A DNA stretch of 64,000 nucleotides from Streptomyces sp. NBC_01723. Its GTDB lineage: Bacteria; Actinomycetota; Actinomycetes; Streptomycetales; Streptomycetaceae. Position 1 is the stretch's first letter; each line of letters begins with the position of its first letter. The position numbers and the translations under genes are program-made. The stretch covers positions 4,576,001-4,640,000 of the forward strand of contig NZ_CP109171.1 of the NCBI RefSeq assembly GCF_036246005.1. Reading direction: 5' to 3'. Positions 18,947 through 27,110 of this stretch are shown in pieces. Below the pieces are notes generated by a model. It did no database searches. It had not been told where the DNA came from and saw nothing but the letters and a program-made list of their open reading frames with translations.

Positions 18947-20640
18947 GCCCCACCGCCTTTCCCGCCGGTCCGGAGCACGGGCACGTCACCTTCCTCGGTG
19001 CCGGACCCGGAGATCCGGGACTGCTGACTCTGCGCGCCGTGGAGGCGCTGGCGCACGCGGACGTCCTCGTCGCCGAGCACGAGGTGCTCGACGTCGTACG
19101 TACGCATGCGCGGCAGGGCGTGTCCGAAGTGCACACGGATGCCGATCCGTCGGATCCGGGCACAGGCGCGCCCCAACTGAAGGTAGTTGACGGGGCGTCA
19201 ACGACCTCGGGCGTCCCCGCTGTGCGGGATGCCGCACATCTTGTCATGGAGGCCGCGAGGGGCGGCAGGCGGGTCGTGCGTGCGGTGACCGGGGACCCCG
19301 GGCTCGACGCGTACGCCGCCGAGGAGATGCTGGCGTGCGCCGCGGCCGGGGTGCCCTTCGAGGTGGTCCCCGGTATCGCGAACGCCGTCGGCGTGCCCGC
19401 GTACGCCGGTGTGCCGCTGCGTGACGCCGAGGGCGCCGACGTGCGGTTCGTGGACGCCCGTACGGCGTCCGGCCGCTGCTGGACCGAGGTCGGCGCCTCG
19501 GACGGCACGGTCGTGGTCTCGACGACGCTGGACTCGGTGGCCGCGGCCGCCGGCGAGCTGGTGTCGGCGGGCCGCAAGCCGGACACGCCGCTGACGGTGA
19601 CGATCGCCGGCACGACGACCAGGCAGCGCACCTGGACCGCGACGCTGGGCACGGTCGCGCAGACGCTGAAGCAGGCGAAGGTGCTGCCGTCCCCGGACGG
19701 TGGCCGCCCGGTGATAGCCGTGGTCGGCGAGCGTTCGGCCGCCGCCCGGCGCGACCAGTTGTCCTGGTTCGAGTCCAAGCCGCTGTTCGGCTGGAAGGTC
19801 CTCGTGCCGCGGACGAAGGAGCAGGCGGCGTCGCTCTCCGACCAGCTGACGTCCTACGGCGCCGTGCCGCACGAGGTCCCGACCATCGCGGTGGAGCCGC
19901 CGCGCACCCCGCAGCAGATGGAGCGGGCGGTCAAGGGCCTGGTCACGGGCCGCTACGAGTGGATCGCGTTCACCTCGGTCAACGCGGTGAAGGCGGTCCG
20001 GGAGAAGTTCGAGGAGTACGGGCTCGACGCCCGCGCCTTCGCCGGGATCAAGGTCGCCGCGGTGGGCGAGCAGACGGCCAACGCCCTGATCGCCTTCGGC
20101 GTGAAGCCGGACCTGGTGCCGAGCGGCGAGCAGTCGGCGGCCGGTCTCCTGGAGGACTGGCCCCCCTACGACCCGGTCTTCGACCCCATCGACCGCGTGT
20201 TCCTCCCCCGTGCCGACATCGCCACGGAGACCCTGGTCGCCGGGCTGATCGAGCTGGGCTGGGAGGTCGACGACGTCACGGCCTACCGCACGGTGCGCGC
20301 CTCGCCGCCGCCGGCCACCACCCGGGAGGCGATCAAGGGCGGCGGCTTCGACGCGGTGCTCTTCACGTCGTCGTCCACGGTCCGCAACCTGGTCGGCATC
20401 GCGGGCAAGCCGCACAACGTCACGGTGATCGCGTGTATCGGTCCGGCGACGGCCAAGACGGCCGAGGAGCACGGCCTGCGGGTCGACGTCATGGCTCCGG
20501 AGCCGTCGGTGCTGAAGCTGGCGGAGGCCCTGGCCGACTTCGGCACCCGGCGCCGCGCGGCGGCCGTGGAGGCGGGCGATCCGGTGACCCGGCCGAGCGA
20601 ACGGCGGCCGGGGGCGCGCAGACGGCGGTCTTCGACGTGA
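18943..20640 (+). CDS. hemD: HemD fusion: uroporphyrinogen-III methyltransferase + uroporphyrinogen-III synthase
   Basis: This 565-residue protein joins two consecutive activities. Residues ~10-250 are a SUMT-type tetrapyrrole methylase (VTFLGAGPGDPGLLTLRAVE, FEVVPGIANAVGVPAYAGVP). Residues ~280-545 are uroporphyrinogen-III synthase (GWKVLVPRTKEQAASL, YEWIAFTSVNAVKAV, VDDVTAYRTV, FDAVLFTSSSTVRNL). The bifunctional form is usual in actinomycetes and couples uroporphyrinogen III formation to the branch toward sirohaem and cobalamin. The TTG start at 18943 overlaps the hemC stop (TTGA). A long in-frame upstream extension inside hemC is rejected. The C-terminal tail (PSERRPGARRRRSST) is basic and poorly conserved. 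A terminator follows; hemB lies 10 kb away. Confidence 0.92.
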   Translation: MSPTAFPAGPEHGHVTFLGAGPGDPGLLTLRAVEALAHADVLVAEHEVLDVVRTHARQGVSEVHTDADPSDPGTGAPQLKVVDGASTTSGVPAVRDAAHLVMEAARGGRRVVRAVTGDPGLDAYAAEEMLACAAAGVPFEVVPGIANAVGVPAYAGVPLRDAEGADVRFVDARTASGRCWTEVGASDGTVVVSTTLDSVAAAAGELVSAGRKPDTPLTVTIAGTTTRQRTWTATLGTVAQTLKQAKVLPSPDGGRPVIAVVGERSAAARRDQLSWFESKPLFGWKVLVPRTKEQAASLSDQLTSYGAVPHEVPTIAVEPPRTPQQMERAVKGLVTGRYEWIAFTSVNAVKAVREKFEEYGLDARAFAGIKVAAVGEQTANALIAFGVKPDLVPSGEQSAAGLLEDWPPYDPVFDPIDRVFLPRADIATETLVAGLIELGWEVDDVTAYRTVRASPPPATTREAIKGGGFDAVLFTSSSTVRNLVGIAGKPHNVTVIACIGPATAKTAEEHGLRVDVMAPEPSVLKLAEALADFGTRRRAAAVEAGDPVTRPSERRPGARRRRSST

Positions 20641-20646
20641 GGTGAG

Positions 20647-20673
20647 GCGGGGCGTCCCCTGGGGGCGCCCCGC
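20647..20673. terminator. terminator between hemD and the DUF397 gene
   Basis: The stem GCGGGGCG pairs with CGCCCCGC, extended by an inner TCCCC/GGGGG part. It lies 6 nt after the hemD stop. The following genes run in the opposite direction, so it can serve both. Confidence 0.82.
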
Positions 20674-20686
20674 AGTGTTCGTTCCG

Positions 20687-20866
20687 TCAGCGCCCGGCGA
20701 CGTACGGCAGGAAGACCGCCCAGGCGACCGACGTAAGGTCGAGGCGGGGGCCTGCGGGGTTCTTGGAGTCGCGGACGAGGACGTGACTCTCGTCCGGGGT
20801 GGCCACCTCGACGCAGTCGGGGCCGCTGGACGTGCTGTAACTGCTTTTTATCCACTCCAGCTTCAT
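20687..20866 (-). CDS. DUF397 small protein
   Basis: This is a 59-residue protein with the typical DUF397 pattern: WIKSSYSTSSGPDCVEVA, then VLVRDSKNPAGP, then a Trp-containing C-terminus (SVAWAVFLPYV). Members are encoded next to XRE-type WhiJ-like repressors and are thought to modulate them. The gene starts with ATG at 20866, overlapping the stop codon of the XRE gene upstream (ATGA), so the two are coupled. Confidence 0.9.
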   Translation of the reverse strand: MKLEWIKSSYSTSSGPDCVEVATPDESHVLVRDSKNPAGPRLDLTSVAWAVFLPYVAGR

Positions 20867-21696
20867 GTCTCTCCAAGTACTTTCTCGACGAGGGCCACCG
20901 ACTCCCGAGGGCTGAGAGCCTGTGCCCGGATGATTCCATACTGAATGTCCAGGAGCTGCACCTCTTTCGGCTCCGCGATCACGCGGCTGATGTGCGCCAC
21001 CTCGACATGACCGACGGTGGTGCCGTCCCCGAGTCTGAGCAACCTGAACGAGCCGTCGAGCCCTGAGTTCTCCTCGCGGCTCAGGGGCAGCACCTGGAGA
21101 TCGACGTTGTAGAACTCGGAGACCCGCAGTAGCCGTTCGAGTTGCCCGCGCATCACCATCTTGCCTCCGATGGGCCGACGAAGCGTCGACTCGCACTGGA
21201 CAAAACTGAAGACGGACTGGGCCGTTGTGTCGGTGACGATCTCCTGGCGGGCTACGCGGGCCGCCACCTGCTGCTCCAACTGGTCGGTGGTGAAGGGCGG
21301 GCGGCGGGCGCTGAGCACTGCCCGTGCATACCCCTCGGTCTGCAACAACCCGTGAACGACAGAGTTGTTGTACGCGCACAGCTCTACTGCACCCGCTTCC
21401 AGCTTCTTCAAGTCCCGTACCTTCTTCGGGTACCGGACCTCCGCCACATCCTGCTTGAGCGCCGCGATCTTCCCGCCCGCACCCAGCGCCTCATCCGCAC
21501 GTTCCAGGTACTCCGGCCGAGGAATCCGCCGCCCCCGCTCGACCGACGAGACCAGTTCCTCCCCGTACCCGATGGCCACCCCGAACTCCGCCTGGGTGAG
21601 GCCGGCCGACTCGCGCCACAGCTTCAGTTGCCGTACGACGGTCCGCATCACCGCCCCGGCCTCTTCGTCGTCCGGCCCCGCTTCCCACTCGCTCAT
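20863..21696 (-). CDS. XRE family regulator with DUF5753 (WhiJ-like)
   Basis: This is a 277-residue DNA-binding protein. It has an N-terminal helix-turn-helix (about 25-75; LTQAEFGVAIGYGEELVSSV) and a DUF5753 domain from about residue 95 (VHGLLQTEGYARAVL, LRRPIGGKMVMRGQLERLL, LPLSREENSGLDGSF). It belongs to the large streptomycete family related to WhiJ, where the HTH protein represses a developmental or metabolic target and a DUF397 partner relieves it. ATG 21696 is chosen, with GGGAGGGC upstream; the in-frame extension to 22281 is rejected because it overlaps the divergent ATP-binding gene. Confidence 0.92.
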   Translation of the reverse strand: MSEWEAGPDDEEAGAVMRTVVRQLKLWRESAGLTQAEFGVAIGYGEELVSSVERGRRIPRPEYLERADEALGAGGKIAALKQDVAEVRYPKKVRDLKKLEAGAVELCAYNNSVVHGLLQTEGYARAVLSARRPPFTTDQLEQQVAARVARQEIVTDTTAQSVFSFVQCESTLRRPIGGKMVMRGQLERLLRVSEFYNVDLQVLPLSREENSGLDGSFRLLRLGDGTTVGHVEVAHISRVIAEPKEVQLLDIQYGIIRAQALSPRESVALVEKVLGET

Positions 21697-21840
21697 GCCG
21701 CCGCCCTCCCGCCGCGCGCCGTTCCCCGGACCAACCTTCGACCTCCGCGACCGGTCACCCCGGGCAGCCCGGACGGAACCGGACGCTCCACGGACAGACG
21801 CCGACCGCACGGGCCACCTGTCTTCACAGGTTATGCATGC

Positions 21841-22278
21841 ATGAACACGCTGGGTGACATGAGTCAAGGGATCTCCACCCAGCGCGTTCCGTTGCACCAG
21901 TTCTCGGTGCCGCTGTCGGCTACGCGTCGTGGCGCACGGCTTGCCCGGCTGCTCGCGACCGAGAAACTGCTCGCGTGGGAGCTGCCGTTGGATCCGGCCC
22001 GGCTGATCGTGGCCGAACTCGCGACGAACGCCGCCTTGCACGGCCGTGTCCCCGGCCGGAGCTTCCGGCTCGCGCTCTCCGTCATCCCGCCGGGCACCCT
22101 CCGTATCGAGGTGACCGACACCCGCGGTGACCGGCTGCCGGTCCGCCCTCGGGCTACCGCGGACGCGGAGTCTGGGTACGGGCTGCTTCTCGTGGAGGAA
22201 CTGACGGACCGCTGGGGCGTTCGGTGCGGGCCGGTGCCGTCCAAGACCGTATGGGCCGAGCTGGACGTTGCACCCTGA
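21841..22278 (+). CDS. ATP-binding protein of the HATPase_c/anti-sigma kinase-like family
   Basis: This is a 145-residue GHKL ATPase-like protein. The N-box is LIVAELATNAALHG, the G1-like region is RIEVTDTRGDRLP, and SGYGLLLVEELTDRWGV forms the ATP lid. Such proteins accompany WhiJ-like XRE/DUF397 pairs in Streptomyces, making up a three-gene set transcribed divergently, as here. ATG 21841 is used; ATG 21859 (MSQGIS) is a second possibility. The palindrome ATGCATGCAT (21833-21842) covers the start codon and could be an operator for the neighbouring XRE protein. Confidence 0.85.
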   Translation: MNTLGDMSQGISTQRVPLHQFSVPLSATRRGARLARLLATEKLLAWELPLDPARLIVAELATNAALHGRVPGRSFRLALSVIPPGTLRIEVTDTRGDRLPVRPRATADAESGYGLLLVEELTDRWGVRCGPVPSKTVWAELDVAP

Positions 22279-22384
22279 CAAAGCGACCCATGGTCCCAGC
22301 GCGCAAGCCAGGATGGCGAGGGTGACACCTCACGGATCAGCGTCGAGGTGATGCCGGGCGGTCGTGGTCCGCACTCGGCCGACG

Positions 22385-23765
22385 ATGGCGTCCCGCTGTG
22401 TGGTGTAGGCGGTCTCCGCGGTTGAGTGTGCGGGTTCTGCTCCCTCGGGTGCACCGTCTGCCGGTGTCTGCTCCCTGCTCAACCGACAGTCCCCCGTGCA
22501 ACTGTTCGGAGTGAACGGGCAGTTCGACCCCAGGGGGTGCACGGTGGCCTTGTCCCAGCATGACCTACTTCGCCTGCTTGAGTCACTACGTTCGGCCGAT
22601 GGTCTTCAACTCGTCCGCGAAGTCGCCGAAAGGTTGCTGCAGGAACTGATCGAGGCCGAGGCCACCACAAAGATCGGCGCCGAGTGGGGCGAACACACCG
22701 ACACCCGCCCCAACTGGCGCAACGGCCACCGCGAGAAGACAGTGACCACACAGGCCGGTGACCTGGAACTCGCCATCCCGAAACTACGGGCCGGAAGCTT
22801 CTTCCCCAGCCTCCTCGAACGCCGCCGGCGCATCGACCAAGCCCTCTACGCGGTCATCATGGAGGCATACGTCCACGGCGTCTCCACCCGCTCCGTCGAC
22901 GCCCTCGTCAAAGCCCTCGGCTCCGACACCGGGATATCGAAGGTGAGGTCTCCCGAATCTGCGCTGAGCTCGACGAACAGCTGGACGCCTTCAGGTCCCG
23001 GCCGCTGGACCACACCCGCTTCCCCTACCTGTTCCTCGAGGCCACCTACGTCAAGGCCCGCGTCGACCACCGCATCGTCTCCCAGGCGATCGTCATCGCC
23101 ACCGGCGTCACCCAGGACGGCGGCCGCGAAGTCGTCGGCGTCATGGTCGGCGACAGCGAGACCCAAGCCTTCTCGCGGCCTGAACGGCGTCCGCCTGGTC
23201 ATCTCCGACAGCCACAGCGGTCTGGTCAAAGCGATCCGCAAGGTCATGCTCGGCGCCGCCCGGCAGCGCTGCCGGGTCCACTTCGTCCGCAACGTCTTCG
23301 CCGTGATCCCGAAAGGCTCGGCGGAGATGGTCGCCGCGACGATCCGCACCGTCTTCGCCCAGCCCACCGCGGACGCCGTCCGCACCCAGCTCGACACCGT
23401 CGCCGACATGCTCGGCCGGCAGTTCCCGAAGCTCAGAGAGATGCTGCTGGAGGCCAAGGAAGACCTGACCGCGTTCGCGGACTTTCCCCACCAGCACTGG
23501 TAGAAGATCCAGTCGACGAACCCGCTGGAGCGGCTGAACCGGGAGATCAAACGCCGCACCGACGTCGTCCAGGTCTTCCCGAACCCGACCGCCGTGATCC
23601 GCCTCGCCACCGCGGTCCTCGCCGAACTCCACGACGAATGGATCGCCTTCCCTCGCCGCTACCTCTCCAACGAGAGCATGGACGCCCTCTACGCCGACAC
23701 CCCGACCGTCCTACCAGCCGCGTCAGACGACTGATCGCCTACACCACAGCAAGAGGCATGACCGA
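22385..23765 (+). mobile_element. degenerate IS256-family insertion sequence
   Basis: The element contains a broken Mutator/IS256-type transposase. Near the left edge TGTGGTGTAGGCGGTCTC (about 22400-22417) is the inverted complement of GATCGCCTACACCACA (23733-23748) at the right edge just after the transposase stop, giving a subterminal inverted repeat of about 16 bp. Exact outer ends and the target duplication could not be fixed. A further copy of the left end (about 95 bp) occurs in inverse orientation at 25626-25720. Confidence 0.8.
22544..23734 (+). pseudogene. IS256-family transposase, inactivated
   Basis: The intact protein would be about 400 residues with a DDE catalytic core. The N-terminal part reads well from GTG 22544 (MALSQHDLLRLLESL ... 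NWRNGHREKTV). Near 22942 one base is missing (AAGGTGAGG where AAGAGTGAGG is expected), so residues from KSEVSRICAELDEQLD onward shift frame. Near 23165 about 30 bases appear to be lost (ETQAF runs straight into RGLNGVRLVISDSHSGL), which restores the first frame. A TAG stop at 23501-23503 replaces the Arg codon of HWRKI. The rest ([19 protein letters not shown] to the true stop) continues in frame. With three independent lesions it cannot make transposase. Confidence 0.88.
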
Positions 23766-23854
23766 ACCAAAATGTACAAACAATAATAAAACGACTATTC
23801 GGGCGTGTTCGAAGGTGCCGTGCAGGTGGGGACGGCGGCATCGTCTGACCGCCA

Positions 23855-23882
23855 CGGTTCCGCACCGGCCGGTGCGGAACCG
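23855..23882. terminator. terminator after the peptidase gene
   Basis: Perfect 12-bp arms (CGGTTCCGCACC and its complement) surround a GGCC loop. It ends 2 nt before the stop codon of the leftward peptidase gene. It is followed further left by a rare AT-rich patch (23768-23803) that separates it from the IS element. Confidence 0.82.
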
Positions 23883-23884
23883 GG

Positions 23885-25450
23885 TCATTCGAAGGTGCAG
23901 CGGGCGTTCGCGGGCGGGGAGGTGAGGTTCACGAGGTAGTCGGCGACGGCGTCGTCGACGCAGGTATTGCCGGCGATCAGGGCGGCGCCGTGCTGCTCGC
24001 CCTCGACGGTGAGCAGGCTGCCTTCCAGCGCCTCGGCCAGGTGGGTACCTTCCTCGTACGGGGCCACGGGGTCGCCGGTGACAGCGACGGTCAACGTGTC
24101 GGGCAGGCCCTTGATGTCCGTGGCGTAGGGATAGCCCAGGGTCGGCTCCACGGGCCACGCCTCACACATGTTCCGGGTGTCGTCCAGCGGCCGGCCGGTG
24201 TCGAGGAAAGGGGCGATCTTGGTCATCGTGCGCCTGAGCTTCGACTCCTGTTCCGGGGTGTGCCGTTCCTCGTCCAGGCAGTTGATGACCTCGGTGGCTT
24301 CGAGGGCATTGCTGTAAGTGCCGTCGGCATACCGCTGGTAGTAGGCGTCATGCAGTCCGATCAGGGCGTCGCCGCGTCCGCTCTGCACCTCGCGGATGCC
24401 CTTGATGATCGTGGGCCAGCTCGCCTCCGAGTACAGGCCGGCGACGACCCCATCGATCGCGTCGGAGAAGCTGAGGACTCGCCCGTCCCCGGCCGGGACC
24501 GGCTCGTCGATCAGGGGCTGGACGATCTCCTGGAACCGTTGGGTCACCGCCTCGGGGTCGGAACCGAGCGGGCAGTCCGGCATTTCCGTGCACGAAGCGC
24601 CCATCAGCTCGAACGAGCGCTGCACGCCGGTGTACTGCTGCTTACGCCGCTCCATGGTGCCCGCGTAGGGGTCCATCGGCCCGTCGAGAACGAGCGCGCG
24701 GACGTTCTCGGGGAACATCTCGGCGTAGACCGCTCCCAGCCGTGTGCCGTAACTCGCGCCGAAGTAGCTCAGCTTGTCGTCGCCCAGCACCGCCCGCAGC
24801 ACGTCCATGTCACGCGCGGCGTCGCGGGTGCCCACGTTGGAAAGGAACTCCTCACTCCCGGTGCGCTCGGCGCACTGCTGCATCCACTGCCGCGTCTCCT
24901 CCTCTGTCCAGCTCGCGACGTTGGTCGTCTTCTCCGACATCTCGTCGTTCTCGCGTTCGGCCTCGGTGTAGCAGTCCAGCGTGGGGGTGGACGCGCCGAC
25001 GCCGCGCGGGTCGATGCCGATCAGGTCGAACTGTTCCAGGACCGGGCTGTCGGGCGCCATCGCAGCGATCAGCGGGGCGAAGCTCATGCCCGCGTATCCC
25101 GGGCCGCCCGGATTGGTCATTAACGACCCGACCGGCTCCCCGCCCTTCGCCGGCACCCGCAACAGCGCGATCGACACCGTCTCGCCACCCGGGTCCTCAT
25201 AGTCCATTGGCGCCTCCATGCGGGCGCACTCGAACTGGTCGTTCGCGAACAGCTCCGCATCGGTCTCGTTGCTCGCATAGGGCTCGCACGGCTCGAAGGT
25301 CAGCTCCTGTTCGTAGAAGCGCCGCAGCTCCTGCGAGGTCTCCTGCGACGACTTGTCCGCGCTCGACGACGTGCAGGCACCGAGCATTCCCACCAGCAGC
25401 AGCGTCACACCGACCGCTGCTGTTCGATGGACGCGGGCACGGGTACGCAT
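23885..25450 (-). CDS. secreted lipoprotein tripeptidyl aminopeptidase (S33, SlpD/SlpE-like)
   Basis: This is a 521-residue alpha/beta-hydrolase. The N-terminus is a lipoprotein signal peptide with lipobox LGAC (Cys26). NPGGPGYAGM is the oxyanion loop, FDLIGIDPRGVG is typical of the family, and the nucleophile Ser233 sits in FGASYGTRLG. The C-terminal TAP-like domain has EGEQHGAAL with the catalytic His. It would cleave tripeptides from peptide N-termini outside the membrane. ATG 25450 has a strong AAGGAG 5 nt upstream. Codon 110 (Leu, 25123-25121) is TTA, the rare codon read by bldA tRNA, so translation should depend on bldA and occur late. It is flanked by IS256-type ends on both sides. Confidence 0.9.
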   Translation of the reverse strand: MRTRARVHRTAAVGVTLLLVGMLGACTSSSADKSSQETSQELRRFYEQELTFEPCEPYASNETDAELFANDQFECARMEAPMDYEDPGGETVSIALLRVPAKGGEPVGSLMTNPGGPGYAGMSFAPLIAAMAPDSPVLEQFDLIGIDPRGVGASTPTLDCYTEAERENDEMSEKTTNVASWTEEETRQWMQQCAERTGSEEFLSNVGTRDAARDMDVLRAVLGDDKLSYFGASYGTRLGAVYAEMFPENVRALVLDGPMDPYAGTMERRKQQYTGVQRSFELMGASCTEMPDCPLGSDPEAVTQRFQEIVQPLIDEPVPAGDGRVLSFSDAIDGVVAGLYSEASWPTIIKGIREVQSGRGDALIGLHDAYYQRYADGTYSNALEATEVINCLDEERHTPEQESKLRRTMTKIAPFLDTGRPLDDTRNMCEAWPVEPTLGYPYATDIKGLPDTLTVAVTGDPVAPYEEGTHLAEALEGSLLTVEGEQHGAALIAGNTCVDDAVADYLVNLTSPPANARCTFE

Positions 25451-26089
25451 GCTTCTCCTTAAACGGCGAGTGCGCGAGAACGGCCTCCCGCTCGCCAAGG
25501 GGGTTACCTAGAAATCCATGATCCCCAGGCGCCGGGGCCGTGACGAGTGACGTCCGTCAGCGGTGCGAGTGACGGATGTAATGGGGGAGCGATGACAGCG
25601 CGCACGACTCGCTGAGCTACACAGAGAGGGAGCAGTTACCGGCAGACGGTGCACCCAAGGGAGCAGAACTGGCGCACTCAGACGCGGAGATCGCCTACAC
25701 CACACAAGCGGGACGCCATCCGGCCGACAGCCTTCTGGTGCGTGCCAACCACTCGTAAGTGCTTGTCCGATGACCCGCCCGGGGCCGGCTCCCGGCGGGC
25801 GCGACAGTGGAGCCCGGGAAGGCGGGACTCGGTGGCGCGTGGGCCGGGGCTTCGGGCGGTAAAAGACCTAAGAACCCTGGGAAATTACCCACCCAACCAA
25901 CCAAACCCGCGTCGATCACACGGGCGGGTGAAAAGCGGCCGAATGGGTGGCGCGGGGGTCGGCGCTGCGTGCAGTCTCTGCATGAGGCGGGTTCATGCCT
26001 CTGGAATATCCCACGCACATGCATCGGCCCCCGCCGGGACGGCAATCCCAGGGCGAGGGCCTGACCAACAAGGAAGCAGACCCTTCCCC
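25451..26089. other. non-coding region between peptidase and winged-helix gene
   Basis: This 639-nt region has no convincing gene. It contains the leftward promoter region of the peptidase (25451-25560), the inverted IS end remnant (25626-25720), and then a leader of about 370 nt before ATG 26090. That leader includes a purine-rich patch near 25855-25900 (AAAAGACCTAAGAACCCTGG), CCAACCAACCAAAC at about 25893-25906 and a short inverted repeat GAGGC/GCCTC at 25984-26001. In-frame upstream starts for the winged-helix gene through this region are not supported. Confidence 0.6.
25626..25720 (-). mobile_element. isolated IS256-family end remnant, inverted relative to 22385-22480
   Basis: About 92-95 bp match the reverse complement of the left end of the neighbouring IS at roughly 90 percent by eye. 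Shared blocks include CCGGCAGACGGTGCACCC, GCCTACACCACACA and GCGGGACGCCATC. No transposase follows, so this is a solo end left by deletion or rearrangement. Confidence 0.75.
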
Positions 26090-27094
26090 ATGGCTGAGCA
26101 GAAGACTAACGCTGCAGCGCGTCCGAGTCAGGGCGTTCGCCGGTCCACCACCCCCTCCGGTGTCACCCACGTACGCACGTACCAGTCGGGTCAGTACGTC
26201 GTCATCGGTAATCACCTCGCCCAGCACCGTCAGCTGTCGCTGACCGCGATCGGGCTGGCCACGCACATCCTGTCGCTGCCGGAGGGTGCGCTCGTCGACA
26301 TCCGGTCGCTTGCCGAGCGCTTCCCGGAGGGGCGTGAGCGCATCGGTTCCGGGCTGCGGGAGTTGGAGGAGCACGGCTATCTCGAGCGGTTGCGTGAGCG
26401 TTCGGAGGCGGGGCGTCTGGTCACGCGTACGTACGCTCACCACACGCCCGAGCGGGCGGTCTCGCCCGTCGTACGTCGACGCGTTGTGGCGGTGGTGCGG
26501 GAGGGCGGGGATGCGGCTCCCCGCTCGTCAGAAGGAGCGCACGAACCCTCACCGGAGGGTGACCAAGCCCAGGAGTCGGCTCGGACGCCGATTCGGTGCG
26601 GTGAGCCCGTGGCCGCAAGGGTGCGGCCTGCCGTCGCCCCGGAGATGCCCAGAAGCGCGGCGGCGGCGGTTCCTTCCCTGCCGCGGAGGTCCCGGCACCA
26701 CGACAAGGCCGTCGCTCTCCTGACGGGACTGCGCCGTACCGACGACCGCCTCACCCTCTCTTCCCGAGACGTCAGTACTCTGGTTCCGCGTGTCATCCGC
26801 TGGTTCGAACGTGGGGCTACGGCCGATGTCATCCATCGTGTCCTGACCTTCGACCTGCCTGTGGACATGAGGCGTGCGGCTGGTGTGCTCGCGTATCGGC
26901 TGAGCGAAATGCTGCCTCCGCCTCTTCCGGCCGTCCCGACACCGTCACCGCGCCCGACCGCTGTCGCGAGCGGGCCCGACCCCTTTCAGACCTGCGACGG
27001 TTGTGAGCGGGCCTTCCGGGCCGCGCAACCCGGTCGCTGCCGCGACTGCCGGTCCGACTTGCCCATGGACGCCAACGCACCTCTGGCAGCCTGA
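26090..27094 (+). CDS. winged-helix protein with C-terminal zinc-ribbon-like motif
   Basis: This is a 334-residue protein. Residues ~22-110 form a winged helix of the type seen in plasmid and mobile-element replication/regulation proteins (HVRTYQSGQYVVIGNHLAQH, LSLTAIGLATHILSLPEG, FPEGRERIGSGLRELEEHGYLERL, each quoted separately). The middle is low-complexity. Residues ~205-270 are a second helical segment (HHDKAVALLTGLRRTD). The C-terminus has CDGCERAFRAAQPGRCRDC, two CxxC pairs that could bind zinc. A family of such proteins with variable tails exists in Streptomyces genomes; their role is unknown. ATG 26090 has AAGGAAGC about 10 nt upstream. Confidence 0.8.
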   Translation: MAEQKTNAAARPSQGVRRSTTPSGVTHVRTYQSGQYVVIGNHLAQHRQLSLTAIGLATHILSLPEGALVDIRSLAERFPEGRERIGSGLRELEEHGYLERLRERSEAGRLVTRTYAHHTPERAVSPVVRRRVVAVVREGGDAAPRSSEGAHEPSPEGDQAQESARTPIRCGEPVAARVRPAVAPEMPRSAAAAVPSLPRRSRHHDKAVALLTGLRRTDDRLTLSSRDVSTLVPRVIRWFERGATADVIHRVLTFDLPVDMRRAAGVLAYRLSEMLPPPLPAVPTPSPRPTAVASGPDPFQTCDGCERAFRAAQPGRCRDCRSDLPMDANAPLAA

Positions 27095-27110
27095 GCCGCC
27101 CTACCCACGG

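Noticed and set aside
22330..22542. Small minus-strand frame beginning MHPLGSN
   Set aside because: It lies in the IS left end and repeats in the inverted remnant at 25626; the similarity is DNA-level, not a gene.
22385..25720. Functional composite transposon carrying the peptidase
   Set aside because: One side has only a solo end and the transposase is broken by three lesions, so it cannot be active; an old event remains possible.
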